Origin: JBKPCD01 sp046727175
GTDB taxonomy: Bacteria; Acidobacteriota; Vicinamibacteria; Vicinamibacterales; 2-12-FULL-66-21
Direction of reading: 5' to 3'
Assembly: GCA_046727175.1 (NCBI GenBank)
Contig: JBKPCD010000037.1
Location: forward strand, 1 to 64,000
DNA: 64,000 bases
Shown: positions 16,658 to 25,863 of the stretch, in pieces
Layout of the letters: each line of letters starts with the position of its first letter
How positions within the stretch are numbered: the stretch's first letter is position 1
Notes under the pieces: model-generated
What the model was told of the DNA's origin: nothing
The model's input: the letters and a program-made list of their open reading frames with translations, nothing else
Databases searched by the model: none
Position numbers and translations under genes: made by a program

Positions 16658-17163
16658 ATGAACAGCATGATGCCCGGGCAGCGCGGCGTCATCGTGACCG
16701 CCGTCGTCGCCGCCATGACCCTGAGCAGCCAGGTACTGGCGCAAACGCCGCCACAGACGAAGTTGAATGGCGTGATCCACGACTACACCGCATCGCTCGA
16801 CGAGTCCGGCCCGTGGCAGGTCGTCGGGCACTGGACGCTCGCGCTGAACACCGCCAGCGGCAAGGTCGATTTTCTCGCGGCTCTCAGCATGGTGCGGTCG
16901 GAGAGTGCATCGCGGCAGCATCATACGCACCACATCCAGCTCAGTGACGGGCACGTAATCGCCCTCACCACCGGCTATCGCATCAGCGGCACGGCCTCGA
17001 TCACGTTGACGGGAGTCTCGCGCCCTTCGCAGGATCTCGAGTGGACATCGAGATCACCGGCAGCGACGCCGAACCCTACGCCAACGTGGTCGTGATGTTC
17101 GCCGGTGCGGCGGCGGCACACTTCGGTTCGCAGCTCAAGGGGGTGGTCACGTATAGGCGATGA
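16658..17163 (+). pseudogene. Exported beta-sandwich-like protein with a frameshift
   Basis: The ATG at 16658 has a good ribosome-binding site (ggagg) and opens a signal peptide (to about residue 29, VLAQT). The mature part has GPWQVVGHWTLALNTASGKV and HHTHHIQL. The open frame ends at 17095, but the family-like ending continues in another frame: SLAPFAGSRVDIEITGSDAE, ANVVVMFAGAAAAHFG, and LKGVVTYRR with a stop at 17161-17163. One missing base in the GGG at 17011-17013 explains it (T-L-T-G-S-L-A-P-F). The result is either a recent loss of function or a sequencing error. It is probably co-transcribed with the sigma factor. Function unknown. Confidence 0.65.
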
Positions 17164-17169
17164 TGCCGG

Positions 17170-17262
17170 CGCCTTCACGGACTCCGCCGGCTTGAACTTG
17201 CGGCCATGAAGATGGAAATCGACAGCCGGCAACCTGGCACGGCTGACGGGCTGCGAATAAAT
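17170..17262 (-). pseudogene. Fragment of an exported amidohydrolase gene
   Basis: The minus strand reads SRARLPAVDFHLHGRKFKPA, closely matching NRAKFPAVDFHLHGRELKTA near residues 53-72 of the amidohydrolase at 14028-15203. Nothing of the rest of that gene is present. It sits just downstream of the alpha/beta hydrolase gene and between it and the frameshifted exported protein. It appears to be a relic of a duplicated copy. Confidence 0.65.
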
Positions 17263-17279
17263 GTCGGTGTGAGGACGGC

Positions 17280-18233
17280 CTATCGTCGAGAGTTCGTACC
17301 CAAGCGTACATCGAACCATTCTGCGATCGACTCGCTGTCGGATTCCCAGCCTGGCCAGGCGAGGCGCATGCCTTCGCGCACGATGAGCCGGGCGGCGACG
17401 TTTGCCTGCTTCAGCCGGTCCACGAGCCGTTCCGATTGCTGAAGCGGAACGGCCTGATCGGCGTCTCCGTGAATCAAGACCGTCGGAGGATCGTCAGGCG
17501 TGACGTGCGCGATCGGAGAAACCTCGCCGAGTATCTTCAGAATCCTCCCCTGATCGGTAATCAGCGTGCGGGCGCCGGTCTGCGAATCGATGTCGTAGAA
17601 CTGGAAACTCGGATCCACGATGGAGCGCTCGCGCCAAAGGTCGAGCAGCGTCCGACCGTTCCGACCAAAGCTGAGGAAATCTGTCGGCGGGAAGAAGCAC
17701 CCTGCTGCCTGGACGCGACTCGACGTGGGGTCGATCGGGTTCTCCGTGACAGCCCTGCCGTCGTCACCCTGCATGGCGACAGCCAATGCGATCGTGCCAC
17801 CCGAGGAGGAACCAGCGATCGCCAGCCGTCCGCGGTCGATGCCGAATTCCGCGGCGGAACCGCGGATGAATCGGATGGATTGCCTGACATCGTCTATGTA
17901 ATCCCGCACGTGAAATGCGGGCGCGCTCCCGTGAATGACCGCGAAGATGGTGTACCCGTGCTGCAGCAACGGCGCGATGCGCCGCTCGAAGCTCGGCTCC
18001 AGGGTCTGCTCGCGGCTCGACCTCCCACCGCTGCTCACGACCCAGACGGCTCCGGGTCCGTTTCGCGAAACCGGAGTAAATACCTCCATCGTGAGCGCGA
18101 GTCCCGCCTTACGCCCGTAAATCACGTCGGACTTGCGCGCGTATTCCGGAGCCGCGGTTTGAGCGGTTCCGGCGGAGGCAAGGACAATCGCAGCCAGCTG
18201 CGCCAAGGTTGAGGCGAGTACCCCTACGCGCAT
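17280..18233 (-). CDS. Alpha/beta hydrolase (BD-FAE/Est-like), catalytic His apparently replaced
   Basis: The ATG at 18233 gives 317 residues with a signal peptide (MRVGVLASTLAQLAAIVLAS). The fold is that of carboxylesterase-like alpha/beta hydrolases: GAVWVVSSGGRSS near the oxyanion region, nucleophile elbow GSSSGGTIAL, and acid residue in VLIHGDADQAVP. The usual final His before a WPGW motif should be in the segment read here as EGMRLAWPGWESD; the position holds Leu (CTC). A truncated second copy at 21063-21245 has His (CAC) there. The enzyme may therefore be inactive or use another His. Its closest functional guess is an esterase of the carbohydrate or lipid type. Confidence 0.8.
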   Translation of the reverse strand: MRVGVLASTLAQLAAIVLASAGTAQTAAPEYARKSDVIYGRKAGLALTMEVFTPVSRNGPGAVWVVSSGGRSSREQTLEPSFERRIAPLLQHGYTIFAVIHGSAPAFHVRDYIDDVRQSIRFIRGSAAEFGIDRGRLAIAGSSSGGTIALAVAMQGDDGRAVTENPIDPTSSRVQAAGCFFPPTDFLSFGRNGRTLLDLWRERSIVDPSFQFYDIDSQTGARTLITDQGRILKILGEVSPIAHVTPDDPPTVLIHGDADQAVPLQQSERLVDRLKQANVAARLIVREGMRLAWPGWESDSESIAEWFDVRLGTNSRR

Positions 18234-18439
18234 CCTTACACACCGAAACTCGCAGCAACACAAACGTCGGACATTCTAGCAGGATGCTTGGAACTGCAGC
18301 GGCTGCGAGGACTTGCTGAGGCGACGATCCGTCAATTGCGCGAGCCGACAATGCATGCTCGGATTGTCGCGAGGTGTCGGCTTGCGCCGCTGCTCGATTC
18401 GAACGATAGTGGCAGTCACTCGAGAGCGACGGAGGCAAC

Positions 18440-20965
18440 ATGTCCCGAATTCTTCGCGCGTCCAGCCGCTGGCGCGCGGTCGCCGACGGGATCGGACAGG
18501 ACCTGCGATACGCGATTCGACTGCTGCCCCGCAGTCCGGGATTCGCGGCAGTCGCCATCGTTTCACTCGCGCTTGGCATCGGCGCGAACAGCGCCGTCTT
18601 CAGCCTTCTCAACGCGGTCGCCTTGCGAGACCTCAATGCGCCACGCCCGGCCCAACTCGTCAGCCTGAGTACGATTCAGCAGAACGGAAACTCCGGTCCG
18701 CTCTCGTTCCCGATGTTCGAGGTGCTCGCCCTCGATCAGCGCGTGTTCTCGTCGATGGTCGCCGAATGGGGCGGTGGCGTGGTGAACATCGAGGCGAATG
18801 GCACTCTGCATCATGGCGCGCTGTGGGCCGTGACCGGCAACTTCCACTCCGAGCTTGGCGTTGTCGCGCGTGCCGGGCGCCTGCTGACCGAATCCGATGT
18901 CAACCTCGAAAGCCGCCGGCCGACCATGGTCGCCGTTCTGGGTTACGGCATCTGGCTCCGCGCGTTCGGCGGCGATCCATCCATCATCGGCGGATCCGTG
19001 AAGGTCGACGGCGTGCCGTTCACCGTCGTTGGTATCGGTCCGAGCGGGTTCACGGCGTTCGGCACCACAATCGAGCCGGATGTCACGATTCCGCTGACCG
19101 CCATTCCGCTCGTTCGGCGAGACACGGCGAATCGGTTCCGTGATTCGAAGATCTTGTGGCTCGACATCGTGGGCAGGCTGAAAGAGGATGTCGGGTTCGG
19201 CGAGGCCCGCGTCCAACTGACATCGCTGTGGCCACGCGTCCTCGACGCGACGCGACCGCCCGATTACACCGGCGTTCAGCTGGATGATTTCCTGGGGATG
19301 CGGCTGGACGTTGCGTCGGCGGAGCGCGGACGCGACTCGTCATTGAGAAAGAGGTTGACGCGCCCGCTCACTATCGTACTCGACGTCGCAGGGCTGATCC
19401 TCCTGATCGCCTGCGTGAACCTTGCGAGCCTCATGATCTCGCGCGCGGCAGCGCGAAGTCACGAGCTCTCAGTGCGTATGGCGCTCGGTGCGAGTCGGTG
19501 GCGTCTGGCGAGGCAGATCGTCGTCGAGGGCCTTGTGTTGTCGAGCCTCGCTGCAGGTGCTGGGCTCTTGTTCGCGAGCTGGACGAGCGCGGCGCTGAAG
19601 GCGATGATGACGCGCGATTTCAATGTGCCGGCGATCATAAACGTCTCGCCGGACGCGCGTGTACTCGCCTTCACGTCGGCTCTCGCCATTCTGGCGGGCG
19701 TCTTCTTCACCCTGGTGCCCGCGTGGCGCGCGACGTGTCACGATCCTGCTTCTCCGCTGCTGCGCAGCGCTCGTTCGGTCACGGCGACCGCCCGCGTCGG
19801 AAAAGTCCTCATCGCGGCGGAAGTGGCGCTCTCCATGATGCTGCTGATGGCCGCGGTCTTGCTCGTGCGGAGCCTCCAGCAACTCCACGCAACCGACGTC
19901 GGGTTCCAGCGCGCACAGTTGACGATTGCTGCCCGTTTTCCGACGCCGGAGGGTTACCAGAACTTCGACGGCGAGCATTACTACCCAGCCCTCCTCGAAC
20001 GCGTCGCCGCGGTGCGCGGAGTCCGCGACGCGGCAGTGGCGAAGCTGCGGCCGGGTGACGGATCGCGATACGTTCAGCGCGTGACGGCTATCGAAGCGGG
20101 TCCCCAAGGAACGCTGACGGCATTCTTCGGCTCGATCGGTCCGGGCGTCTTTCGCATACTCGACATGCCGCTGTTGGCGGGCCGCGACGTCGCCTGGACC
20201 GACAGCGCCCGCACGCCACGCGTCGCCATCGTCAGCCGGAGTCTGGGTGAGCGACTGTTCCCGGGACGCAGTCCCATTGGCAGTCGCATCCGACTGAGCG
20301 CCGATCCCTTGCGAGGCGAGCCGGGAGGCGAGGCCGAGATCGTCGGGATCGTCAAGGACGTGAGGCTCTACGATCCTCGCGACCCGAATCCTTTTGCGGT
20401 GTATGTGCCCGTGTTGCAGGACAGTTATCAGGGCACGTTCGGCGACATCCTGATTCGAGGCGGCGGCTCGCCGGTGAACGAGAGCGACGTGCGCGGCGCC
20501 ATCCAGTCGCTCGGCCGCGAGAGCGTTTTGACGTACCGAACGCTGCAACAGCTCAACGAGCGCGCGATCCTTCAGGAGCGTGTCACCGCGGTGCTCGCGG
20601 GATTCTTTGGTGGCCTCGCGCTCGCGCTGTCGGCAATCGGCCTGTACGGTTTGATGGCGTACGCCGTGACGCAACGCACGCGCGAATTGGCTATCCGCCG
20701 TGTCCTCGGGGCGCAGTCGGAGGACGTCGTCAGGATGGTCGTACGTGAGACGCTGGTGCTCGTCATCACGGGCATCGTTGTCGGTCTGCCGCTGGCGCTG
20801 ATCAGCGGGCGGCTCGTCCGAACCCTGCTCTTTGGCGTAACGCCGGCTGACCCGGTTGCGCTCGTCATGATTGCATGCATGCTGCTCGGCATCGGCCTGC
20901 TGGCGGCGTACCTTCCCGGCCGCCGCGCCAGCAGGGTTCATCCGATGGACGCGTTACGGACGTAG
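18440..20965 (+). CDS. ADOP family ABC transporter permease (MacB/FtsX type)
   Basis: An 841-residue fused orphan permease without an ATPase domain. A short N-terminal region leads to DLRYAIRLLPRSPGFAAVAI, the first helix (about residues 34-58) and a MacB-like periplasmic domain. The middle FtsX helices include CVNLASLMISRAAARSHELS. The second half ends with RTRELAIRRVLGAQSEDVV and YLPGRRASRVHPMDALRT. A ribosome-binding site (ggagg) precedes the ATG. Unlike two of the other ADOP genes it has no PadR gene next to it; the divergent neighbour is the alpha/beta hydrolase. The substrate cannot be inferred. Confidence 0.9.
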   Translation: MSRILRASSRWRAVADGIGQDLRYAIRLLPRSPGFAAVAIVSLALGIGANSAVFSLLNAVALRDLNAPRPAQLVSLSTIQQNGNSGPLSFPMFEVLALDQRVFSSMVAEWGGGVVNIEANGTLHHGALWAVTGNFHSELGVVARAGRLLTESDVNLESRRPTMVAVLGYGIWLRAFGGDPSIIGGSVKVDGVPFTVVGIGPSGFTAFGTTIEPDVTIPLTAIPLVRRDTANRFRDSKILWLDIVGRLKEDVGFGEARVQLTSLWPRVLDATRPPDYTGVQLDDFLGMRLDVASAERGRDSSLRKRLTRPLTIVLDVAGLILLIACVNLASLMISRAAARSHELSVRMALGASRWRLARQIVVEGLVLSSLAAGAGLLFASWTSAALKAMMTRDFNVPAIINVSPDARVLAFTSALAILAGVFFTLVPAWRATCHDPASPLLRSARSVTATARVGKVLIAAEVALSMMLLMAAVLLVRSLQQLHATDVGFQRAQLTIAARFPTPEGYQNFDGEHYYPALLERVAAVRGVRDAAVAKLRPGDGSRYVQRVTAIEAGPQGTLTAFFGSIGPGVFRILDMPLLAGRDVAWTDSARTPRVAIVSRSLGERLFPGRSPIGSRIRLSADPLRGEPGGEAEIVGIVKDVRLYDPRDPNPFAVYVPVLQDSYQGTFGDILIRGGGSPVNESDVRGAIQSLGRESVLTYRTLQQLNERAILQERVTAVLAGFFGGLALALSAIGLYGLMAYAVTQRTRELAIRRVLGAQSEDVVRMVVRETLVLVITGIVVGLPLALISGRLVRTLLFGVTPADPVALVMIACMLLGIGLLAAYLPGRRASRVHPMDALRT

Positions 20966-21356
20966 TCTTCGACTGACACGACTCGCGCAATTACGAGGTT
21001 ATTGCCCGCAATGCGCGCGATCGCGTCGTTTCGCGGCTGCTGTGGAGGGTTCGCACTCAGGGGTCAATCAAACCACTCTGCGATAGACTTCGCTGTCGGG
21101 TTCCCAGCCTGGCCAGGCGTGACGCATGCCTTCGCGCACGATGAGCCGAGCGGTTTCGTTCGCCTCCTTCACCGTTCCATAAGCCGTTCCGATTGCTGAA
21201 GCGGGACGGCCTATTCGGCGCCTCCGTGGATCAGACTCGTATCTTGGACATTCCAAATGAACGATCCCGTACGCCATGTTCGTCTCCTGTCACCTTCTCG
21301 TGCAACTCAGCGCGAACAGTGCTGTCGTTCGAACTGCAAAGCGATGTGTGCAGCGC
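20966..21356. other. Intergenic stretch holding only a hydrolase fragment
   Basis: A 391-bp space between the ADOP gene and the SnoaL-like gene. Apart from the decayed hydrolase copy at 21063-21245 I see no gene, terminator or clear promoter. Confidence 0.5.
21063..21245 (-). pseudogene. Truncated, decayed copy of the alpha/beta hydrolase C-terminus
   Basis: About 180 bp closely match 17319-17480. The minus strand reads ARLIVREGMRHAWPGWEPDS, and upstream an interrupted version of the LIHGDADQAVPLQQSERL part with an in-frame stop. A one-base insertion (cgatagacttcgctg versus cgatcgactcgctg) breaks the end. The copy keeps the His that the full-length gene has lost. No N-terminal part is present. 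Confidence 0.75.
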
Positions 21357-21791
21357 TCAAGGCGTCGGCGGCGTCTTGATCCAGCCGATCTGCTGGTACA
21401 TCGACAGGAAATCGAAGCAGTTCCAGCCTTCGACAATGCGGCCGTCGACGACGCGGGCAATCACCATCCCGTGAAATGAAATGGGATTGTGCGTCGGCGG
21501 TCCACCAAATGCGGAACCCACGTGACGACCCTTGACATGACAGAGCACGGCGCAGTGGTCGCCCTGCACGACTGTCTTGTCGACCGCGATCTGCATATCC
21601 CCCAGCGCCTCACGGAACGTGTGAAACAACTCTTTGAACGCGGCCGTGCCGACGATCGGTGGATCGCCTGCCGCGCCGAGGCCATACGCGCGGAGATCCG
21701 GCGCGGCCAGGCGATCGATGGCGTCCTCTTTCCCCTCGTCCCACACTTCCCTGAACCACTGGCGAAGGACTTCGTCTGGCGTTGCGGGCAT
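21357..21791 (-). CDS. SnoaL-like ester-cyclase/NTF2-fold protein
   Basis: The ATG at 21791, preceded by gaggga, gives 144 residues; the longer start at 21857 adds an unconserved tail. The sequence has the SnoaL-like cone fold pattern: VLRQWFREVWDEGKEDAIDR at the N-terminus, FKELFHTFREALGDMQIAVD, HCAVLCHVKGRHVGSAFG, the His of ISFHGMVIARVVDGRIVEGW, and the closing FDFLSMYQQIGWI. Such proteins are cyclases, isomerases or simply ligand-binding. No operon partner is obvious. Function not assignable beyond fold. Confidence 0.8.
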   Translation of the reverse strand: MPATPDEVLRQWFREVWDEGKEDAIDRLAAPDLRAYGLGAAGDPPIVGTAAFKELFHTFREALGDMQIAVDKTVVQGDHCAVLCHVKGRHVGSAFGGPPTHNPISFHGMVIARVVDGRIVEGWNCFDFLSMYQQIGWIKTPPTP

Positions 21792-21947
21792 GTGCGCTCC
21801 CTCGAGAATGTTCCCCACTATACTCTCGCGGCGCGGCGGCAGGATCACCTGGTGCATCAGCCTGCGGCCTGACGGTCAGTCTTCGGTTCCGGCCGCTGGT
21901 TCGACGCGCAATCAACCCCAATGGGCGGGTGAAGACAGCCGCGCGTC

Positions 21948-21969
21948 GGCGGGGGTTGAAAGCCCCGCC
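21948..21969. terminator. GC-rich hairpin downstream of the ADOP gene
   Basis: GGCGGGG (21948-21954) pairs perfectly with CCCCGCC (21963-21969) across an 8-base loop. It lies about 75 bp beyond the 3' end of the minus-strand ADOP gene (22042). There is no T-run, so a Rho-independent terminator is uncertain. Confidence 0.35.
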
Positions 21970-22041
21970 CCACAGCACGAGCGCTGTCACGACCGTTGAC
22001 GACCGCGATGCGACGGAGACCCGTTTCGCTCGAATGCGATC

Positions 22042-24681
22042 TCATTCGGAACGTAAAGCGATCAGCGGATCGATTCGTGTTGCGCGGGCAGCCGGAATGT
22101 AACATGCGACCATCGCGACGAGAGCCAGCAACGCGCCAACACTGGAATAGATGAAAGGATCGCGTGCTCCGACATCGAACAGGAGCGCGCCGAGCGAGCG
22201 GCTGAGTGCTAACGCGCCGAGCAATCCGATCCCAACACCAGTGAGCGCGATCGCCATGCCACCCTGGAGGACGAGGCGCATGATCTGGCTGCGTTCGGCT
22301 CCAATAGCCATGCGCACGCCAATTTCCTGCGTCCGCTGCGAGACCGAATACGAGAGCACACCGTAGACACCGACGGCCGCGAGCAGAAGCGCGACGACGG
22401 CGAACACGCCGGTCAACGTTGCGGTGAATCTCGGCTGCGCCGTGCTGTCGTCGATCCAATCGCGGAGATGGCGAACCTGATGGATCGGCTGCGCCGGATC
22501 GATATCCTGCACGACCCGCGCGATGGTCGGGACGATCACGCCCGGCTCGCTGGACGTCCGTACCAGCAGCGTCATCGTGTTCTGCGGAAACTGCATCGCG
22601 GATAGATAGACGGCCGCCGCGGGTGCGCGATCCACGCCGCCTCCGCGCCCTCCGCGCCCGTCCTCGCCGCGGACGTCGCCGACGACGCCGACGACTTCGT
22701 ACTGTCGCGCACCGTTCCACTCGAGGCGCTGCCCGACGCGCTTCTTGTCCGCCCAGAGCTGGCGAGCGAGGCTTTCGCTGATGATCGCGACGGGCTGTGA
22801 CTCCGGTCCGTCCTGAGGACCGAACAAGCGGCCAGCCAGCAGCGGGACACCGAGAGTCCGAAAGTAGTCCGGGCTCACGAAGTGCTCCACGGCCGTGACC
22901 GATGCATCGGGGGACTGACTGGCTTGAGCGCGATCTCTGACCTTCCCCCCCACGCGTACGCCTGGCGCGAAGGGTGCCGTGGTTCCAACAGCGACCGCCT
23001 GCACGTGGGACGTGTCTTTGAGCGATTCCAACAGCCGGTTGTAGAAGGCCCACGTGCGTGCCGCATCCGGGTACCGCGCGCGCGGGAGCGAGATCCTCGT
23101 AGTGATCACACGTTCGGGCTCGAACCCCAGGGCGACCTGCTGAAGCCGCAAGAAGCTTTGCAGAAGCAGCGCCGCACCCGCGAGCAGCATCGTCGCGATG
23201 GCCATCTGCGCAACGACGATGACGTGCCGCAGGAACCGACGGGACGAACCCGCGAGCCCCCTGCTCCGTTGCGCGAGCGAAAGCATGAGAGCGGCCCGGG
23301 AGGCGCGCACGGCAGGGACGAGTCCCATGAATAGGCCGCTCGCGAACGTGAGCGACAGACCGAAACCGAGTACTGTTGCGTCAACTCCGATCTCGTCGAT
23401 CCGCGGCAGCGTGGGCGGCAGCGCGAAACGCAGGGTTTGCACGGCAAGGACCGCGAGCGGCAGCCCGCACGCGCCGCTCACTGCGGACAGGCAGAGACTC
23501 TCCGTGACGAGCTGGCGAACGAGTCGCGAGCGCCTGGCTCCGAGCGCCGTCCGTAAGGCGAGCTCGCGCTGTCGCGAGACGTATCTGGCCGCCAGCACGT
23601 TCGCCACGTTCGCGCACGCTATGAGCAGGACCATCCCCACCGCAGCGAGCAATACGACGAGCGACGGCCGCACTCGCTCATCGAGCATGGTGTCGTAGAG
23701 GGTCTCCATGCGGACGCCCCAGCCTTTGTTCGTGGCAGGAAACTCCTGCTCCATTGCCGCAGCGATGCGTCGCATCTCGTCACGCGCGCGATCCAACGTG
23801 ACGCCCGGGTGCAGCCGGCCAATCACGCGCATCACGTGGTTGCCCCGATTCTCCCGCGCCGGATCGACAACGAGCGGGACGATGACCTGGGGCTCGCCGC
23901 CGGACGTCATCTGCGAACGCCCGATTTCGCGGAACGTGCGCGGCACGACACCAACCACTTCGTACCGCTCACCGCTCAGGGAAATGAACTGCCCGACAAT
24001 GCCAGGGTCACCGCCAAAACGCCGCCGCCACAACGATTCGCCGAGTAACACGATCCGGTGGCTGCCCGGCCGTTCGTCGTCGGCACGCAGGCCTCGGCCG
24101 ACGAGGGGCCGAACACCCAGCACGGTGAACATCGACGCGGTGACGGTGCTTCCAAGCAGCCGTTCCGGCTCGCCGCGATCGGTGAGGTTGAAATCGATAC
24201 CGCGGAATGCTGCGAGCGCTCCAGTACTCCTCGACCGTTCTGCCCACGAGAGATAGTTGAGCGTCGAGACGCGAAATTGCGGCATGTTCGCCTGGCGGTT
24301 GTCTTCGAAGAGCTCGACCAGGCGGTCCGGCTGGGGATACGGCAACGGGCGGAGCAGGACGCCGTACACCACACTGAAGACAGCCGTGCTGCCGGCCAAC
24401 CCCAGTGCAACCGTGATGGTTGCAGTGGCACTGACGATTGGCGTGCGCAGCAACAACCGGAACGCCTGTCGAGTGTCCTGCATCAGTACGTTCAACTGCT
24501 CCCTGGGTGCTGTCTGCAGGACATCCGCAATGAGAGCGAACCAGAGGCGCAGCGCGCCTTCGTCCCTCGCACGATCGCGGTAGAGACACGCCATCTCCGC
24601 CCCGTACTCTTCACGGAACTCACGTGGATAGAACCGCAGGAGCAACTGATAGAGGCGGGCTCCAATCGTCTGATGAGTCAT
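22042..24681 (-). CDS. ADOP family ABC transporter permease (MacB/FtsX type)
   Basis: An 879-residue ADOP permease. The N-terminal cytoplasmic domain has the LYQLLLRFYPREFREEYGAE signature common to many of these proteins. The first helix (about residues 84-105) leads to VVYGVLLRPLPYPQPDRLVE and the first MacB-like domain. The central FtsX part has ACANVANVLAARYVSRQREL. The second half has SQRTQEIGVRMAIGAERSQI and ends YIPAARATRIDPLIALRSE. It has no ATPase domain. The upstream PadR gene overlaps its start by 4 bp (ATGA), so the pair forms a standard PadR-ADOP operon, presumably autoregulated. Confidence 0.92.
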   Translation of the reverse strand: MTHQTIGARLYQLLLRFYPREFREEYGAEMACLYRDRARDEGALRLWFALIADVLQTAPREQLNVLMQDTRQAFRLLLRTPIVSATATITVALGLAGSTAVFSVVYGVLLRPLPYPQPDRLVELFEDNRQANMPQFRVSTLNYLSWAERSRSTGALAAFRGIDFNLTDRGEPERLLGSTVTASMFTVLGVRPLVGRGLRADDERPGSHRIVLLGESLWRRRFGGDPGIVGQFISLSGERYEVVGVVPRTFREIGRSQMTSGGEPQVIVPLVVDPARENRGNHVMRVIGRLHPGVTLDRARDEMRRIAAAMEQEFPATNKGWGVRMETLYDTMLDERVRPSLVVLLAAVGMVLLIACANVANVLAARYVSRQRELALRTALGARRSRLVRQLVTESLCLSAVSGACGLPLAVLAVQTLRFALPPTLPRIDEIGVDATVLGFGLSLTFASGLFMGLVPAVRASRAALMLSLAQRSRGLAGSSRRFLRHVIVVAQMAIATMLLAGAALLLQSFLRLQQVALGFEPERVITTRISLPRARYPDAARTWAFYNRLLESLKDTSHVQAVAVGTTAPFAPGVRVGGKVRDRAQASQSPDASVTAVEHFVSPDYFRTLGVPLLAGRLFGPQDGPESQPVAIISESLARQLWADKKRVGQRLEWNGARQYEVVGVVGDVRGEDGRGGRGGGVDRAPAAAVYLSAMQFPQNTMTLLVRTSSEPGVIVPTIARVVQDIDPAQPIHQVRHLRDWIDDSTAQPRFTATLTGVFAVVALLLAAVGVYGVLSYSVSQRTQEIGVRMAIGAERSQIMRLVLQGGMAIALTGVGIGLLGALALSRSLGALLFDVGARDPFIYSSVGALLALVAMVACYIPAARATRIDPLIALRSE

Positions 24682-25046
24682 GCGCGCTTCGAGGTCAGGC
24701 CGACCGCGCGCGCCTGTCGCAGCAACAGCGTCAGCCGATCCGCCTCCGCCTGGGCGAGGTCGCGTCCGAACTGCGTGATCCGATAGTACCGGCGCCGCTC
24801 CTCGTCTTCCTTCGCGCGCCGCCGAACGCCGACTTCGACGATGAGGCCATCTTCGAGCATGCGTTTGATCGAGCCGTACAACGTTCCCGGGCTCAGTTTC
24901 AGGGCGCCGTTGGTGCGTTCGGCGACGTCCTGCATGATCGCGTAGCCGTGCCGATCCTGGTCGGCGAGCGCGACGAGGATCTGGAAGACGGCCTGCGGCA
25001 GGGGCAGCAGCGTGGAGGGATCGTCAGCGGCCAGTCGTCGGACCAT
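24678..25046 (-). CDS. PadR family transcriptional regulator
   Basis: A 122-residue PadR repressor with FQILVALADQDRHGYAIMQD, LSPGTLYGSIKRMLEDGLI and RRRYYRITQFGRDLA. Its stop overlaps the ADOP permease start by 4 bp, giving a co-translated operon. Immediately upstream (25054-25090) are three CGTYATA copies spaced exactly 15 bp apart, the best operator candidate in the window. Close in sequence to the PadR genes at 36-407 and 49014-49388. Confidence 0.92.
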   Translation of the reverse strand: MVRRLAADDPSTLLPLPQAVFQILVALADQDRHGYAIMQDVAERTNGALKLSPGTLYGSIKRMLEDGLIVEVGVRRRAKEDEERRRYYRITQFGRDLAQAEADRLTLLLRQARAVGLTSKRA

Positions 25047-25053
25047 CGACTGA

Positions 25054-25090
25054 CGTTATAACGACTTGCGTTATATCTGTCAACGTCATA
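25054..25090. promoter_or_regulatory. Candidate PadR operator: three phased 7-bp direct repeats
   Basis: CGTTATA (25054), CGTTATA (25069) and CGTCATA (25084) begin exactly 15 bp apart, 8-44 bp upstream of the PadR start at 25046. The surrounding DNA is GC-rich, so these AT-rich repeats stand out. They overlap where the promoter must be, consistent with autorepression. Confidence 0.55.
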
Positions 25091-25394
25091 TTTGTGCCGA
25101 CGTGTGACCCGGTCCGGACCGGGTAGATGTGGCGGTCGGTGACTCACGCTGCGCTACACCAGTGCCGTTCTTTCCTGTGCGGATCAATCTCTAGCAGCTT
25201 GCTGAAACCCTTCATTGCGGTAATCGATATATCTCGGTACGCGTGCGACGATGGACGGCCTGCGAGGCGGCGACCCCCTGGGCTCCAGTGTGGTATTCAG
25301 TCAGATGTCGAGCGAGTGCCGTTTCAGGTCTTCGAGCAGGCCAGGCGACAGAAGTTCGCCTGCGCGTCGATTGGACTCCACGAACCGCCCCGCA

Positions 25395-25845
25395 GGACTT
25401 CCTGCGACATGCAATACCGAGTGGAGATCTGGCCGACATCTTCGATCGGGCGCTTACGTTTCTGCTGGCCGACGCGTCGAAGACAAAGTACGCAGCACGC
25501 CAGCACCGGTCCGGCAGTCGCGGGTCCCTGCTTGCTCATCAAAAGCGAACACAGACCGGACAATGCCCGGCGGACAGCGCGTCGCGAACCTCGTCGCGAC
25601 ATATTCCGGCAGCGGTAAAGCGACACGTTTGGGCTCGCGACGGCGGTCGCTGTGCATTCGTTGGTACTGAAGGCCGGTGCACGGAAACCGGGTTCCTAGA
25701 ATTTCACCACATGATGCCTTATGCCGTCGGCGGTCCGTCCGCAGCGGAGAACATTCAGCTTCGATGCAGAAGTCACAACGCGTTCGAAGCGGAGGCGTGC
25801 TTCGGACCTCGGTGGACTGATCTGTTCGAGGGTGCCGATGACTAG
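25395..25845 (+). pseudogene. HNH endonuclease, N-terminally degraded
   Basis: The readable part has LRHAIPSGDLADIFDRALTF, then SSRHIPAAVKRHVWARDGGR, CAFVG, FLEFHHMMPYAVGGPSAAEN and IQLRCRSHNAFEAEACFG, ending at a stop at 25845. This is the C-terminal part of a common HNH nuclease family whose zinc/magnesium core is the HH...N...H set, here intact. The frame extends upstream to 25243 but its sequence there does not resemble the family N-terminus; scattered pieces in other frames suggest decay. These genes are often multicopy and mobile. A working short protein cannot be excluded. Confidence 0.65.
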
Positions 25846-25863
25846 AACGGCGAAAGCGCGCGC

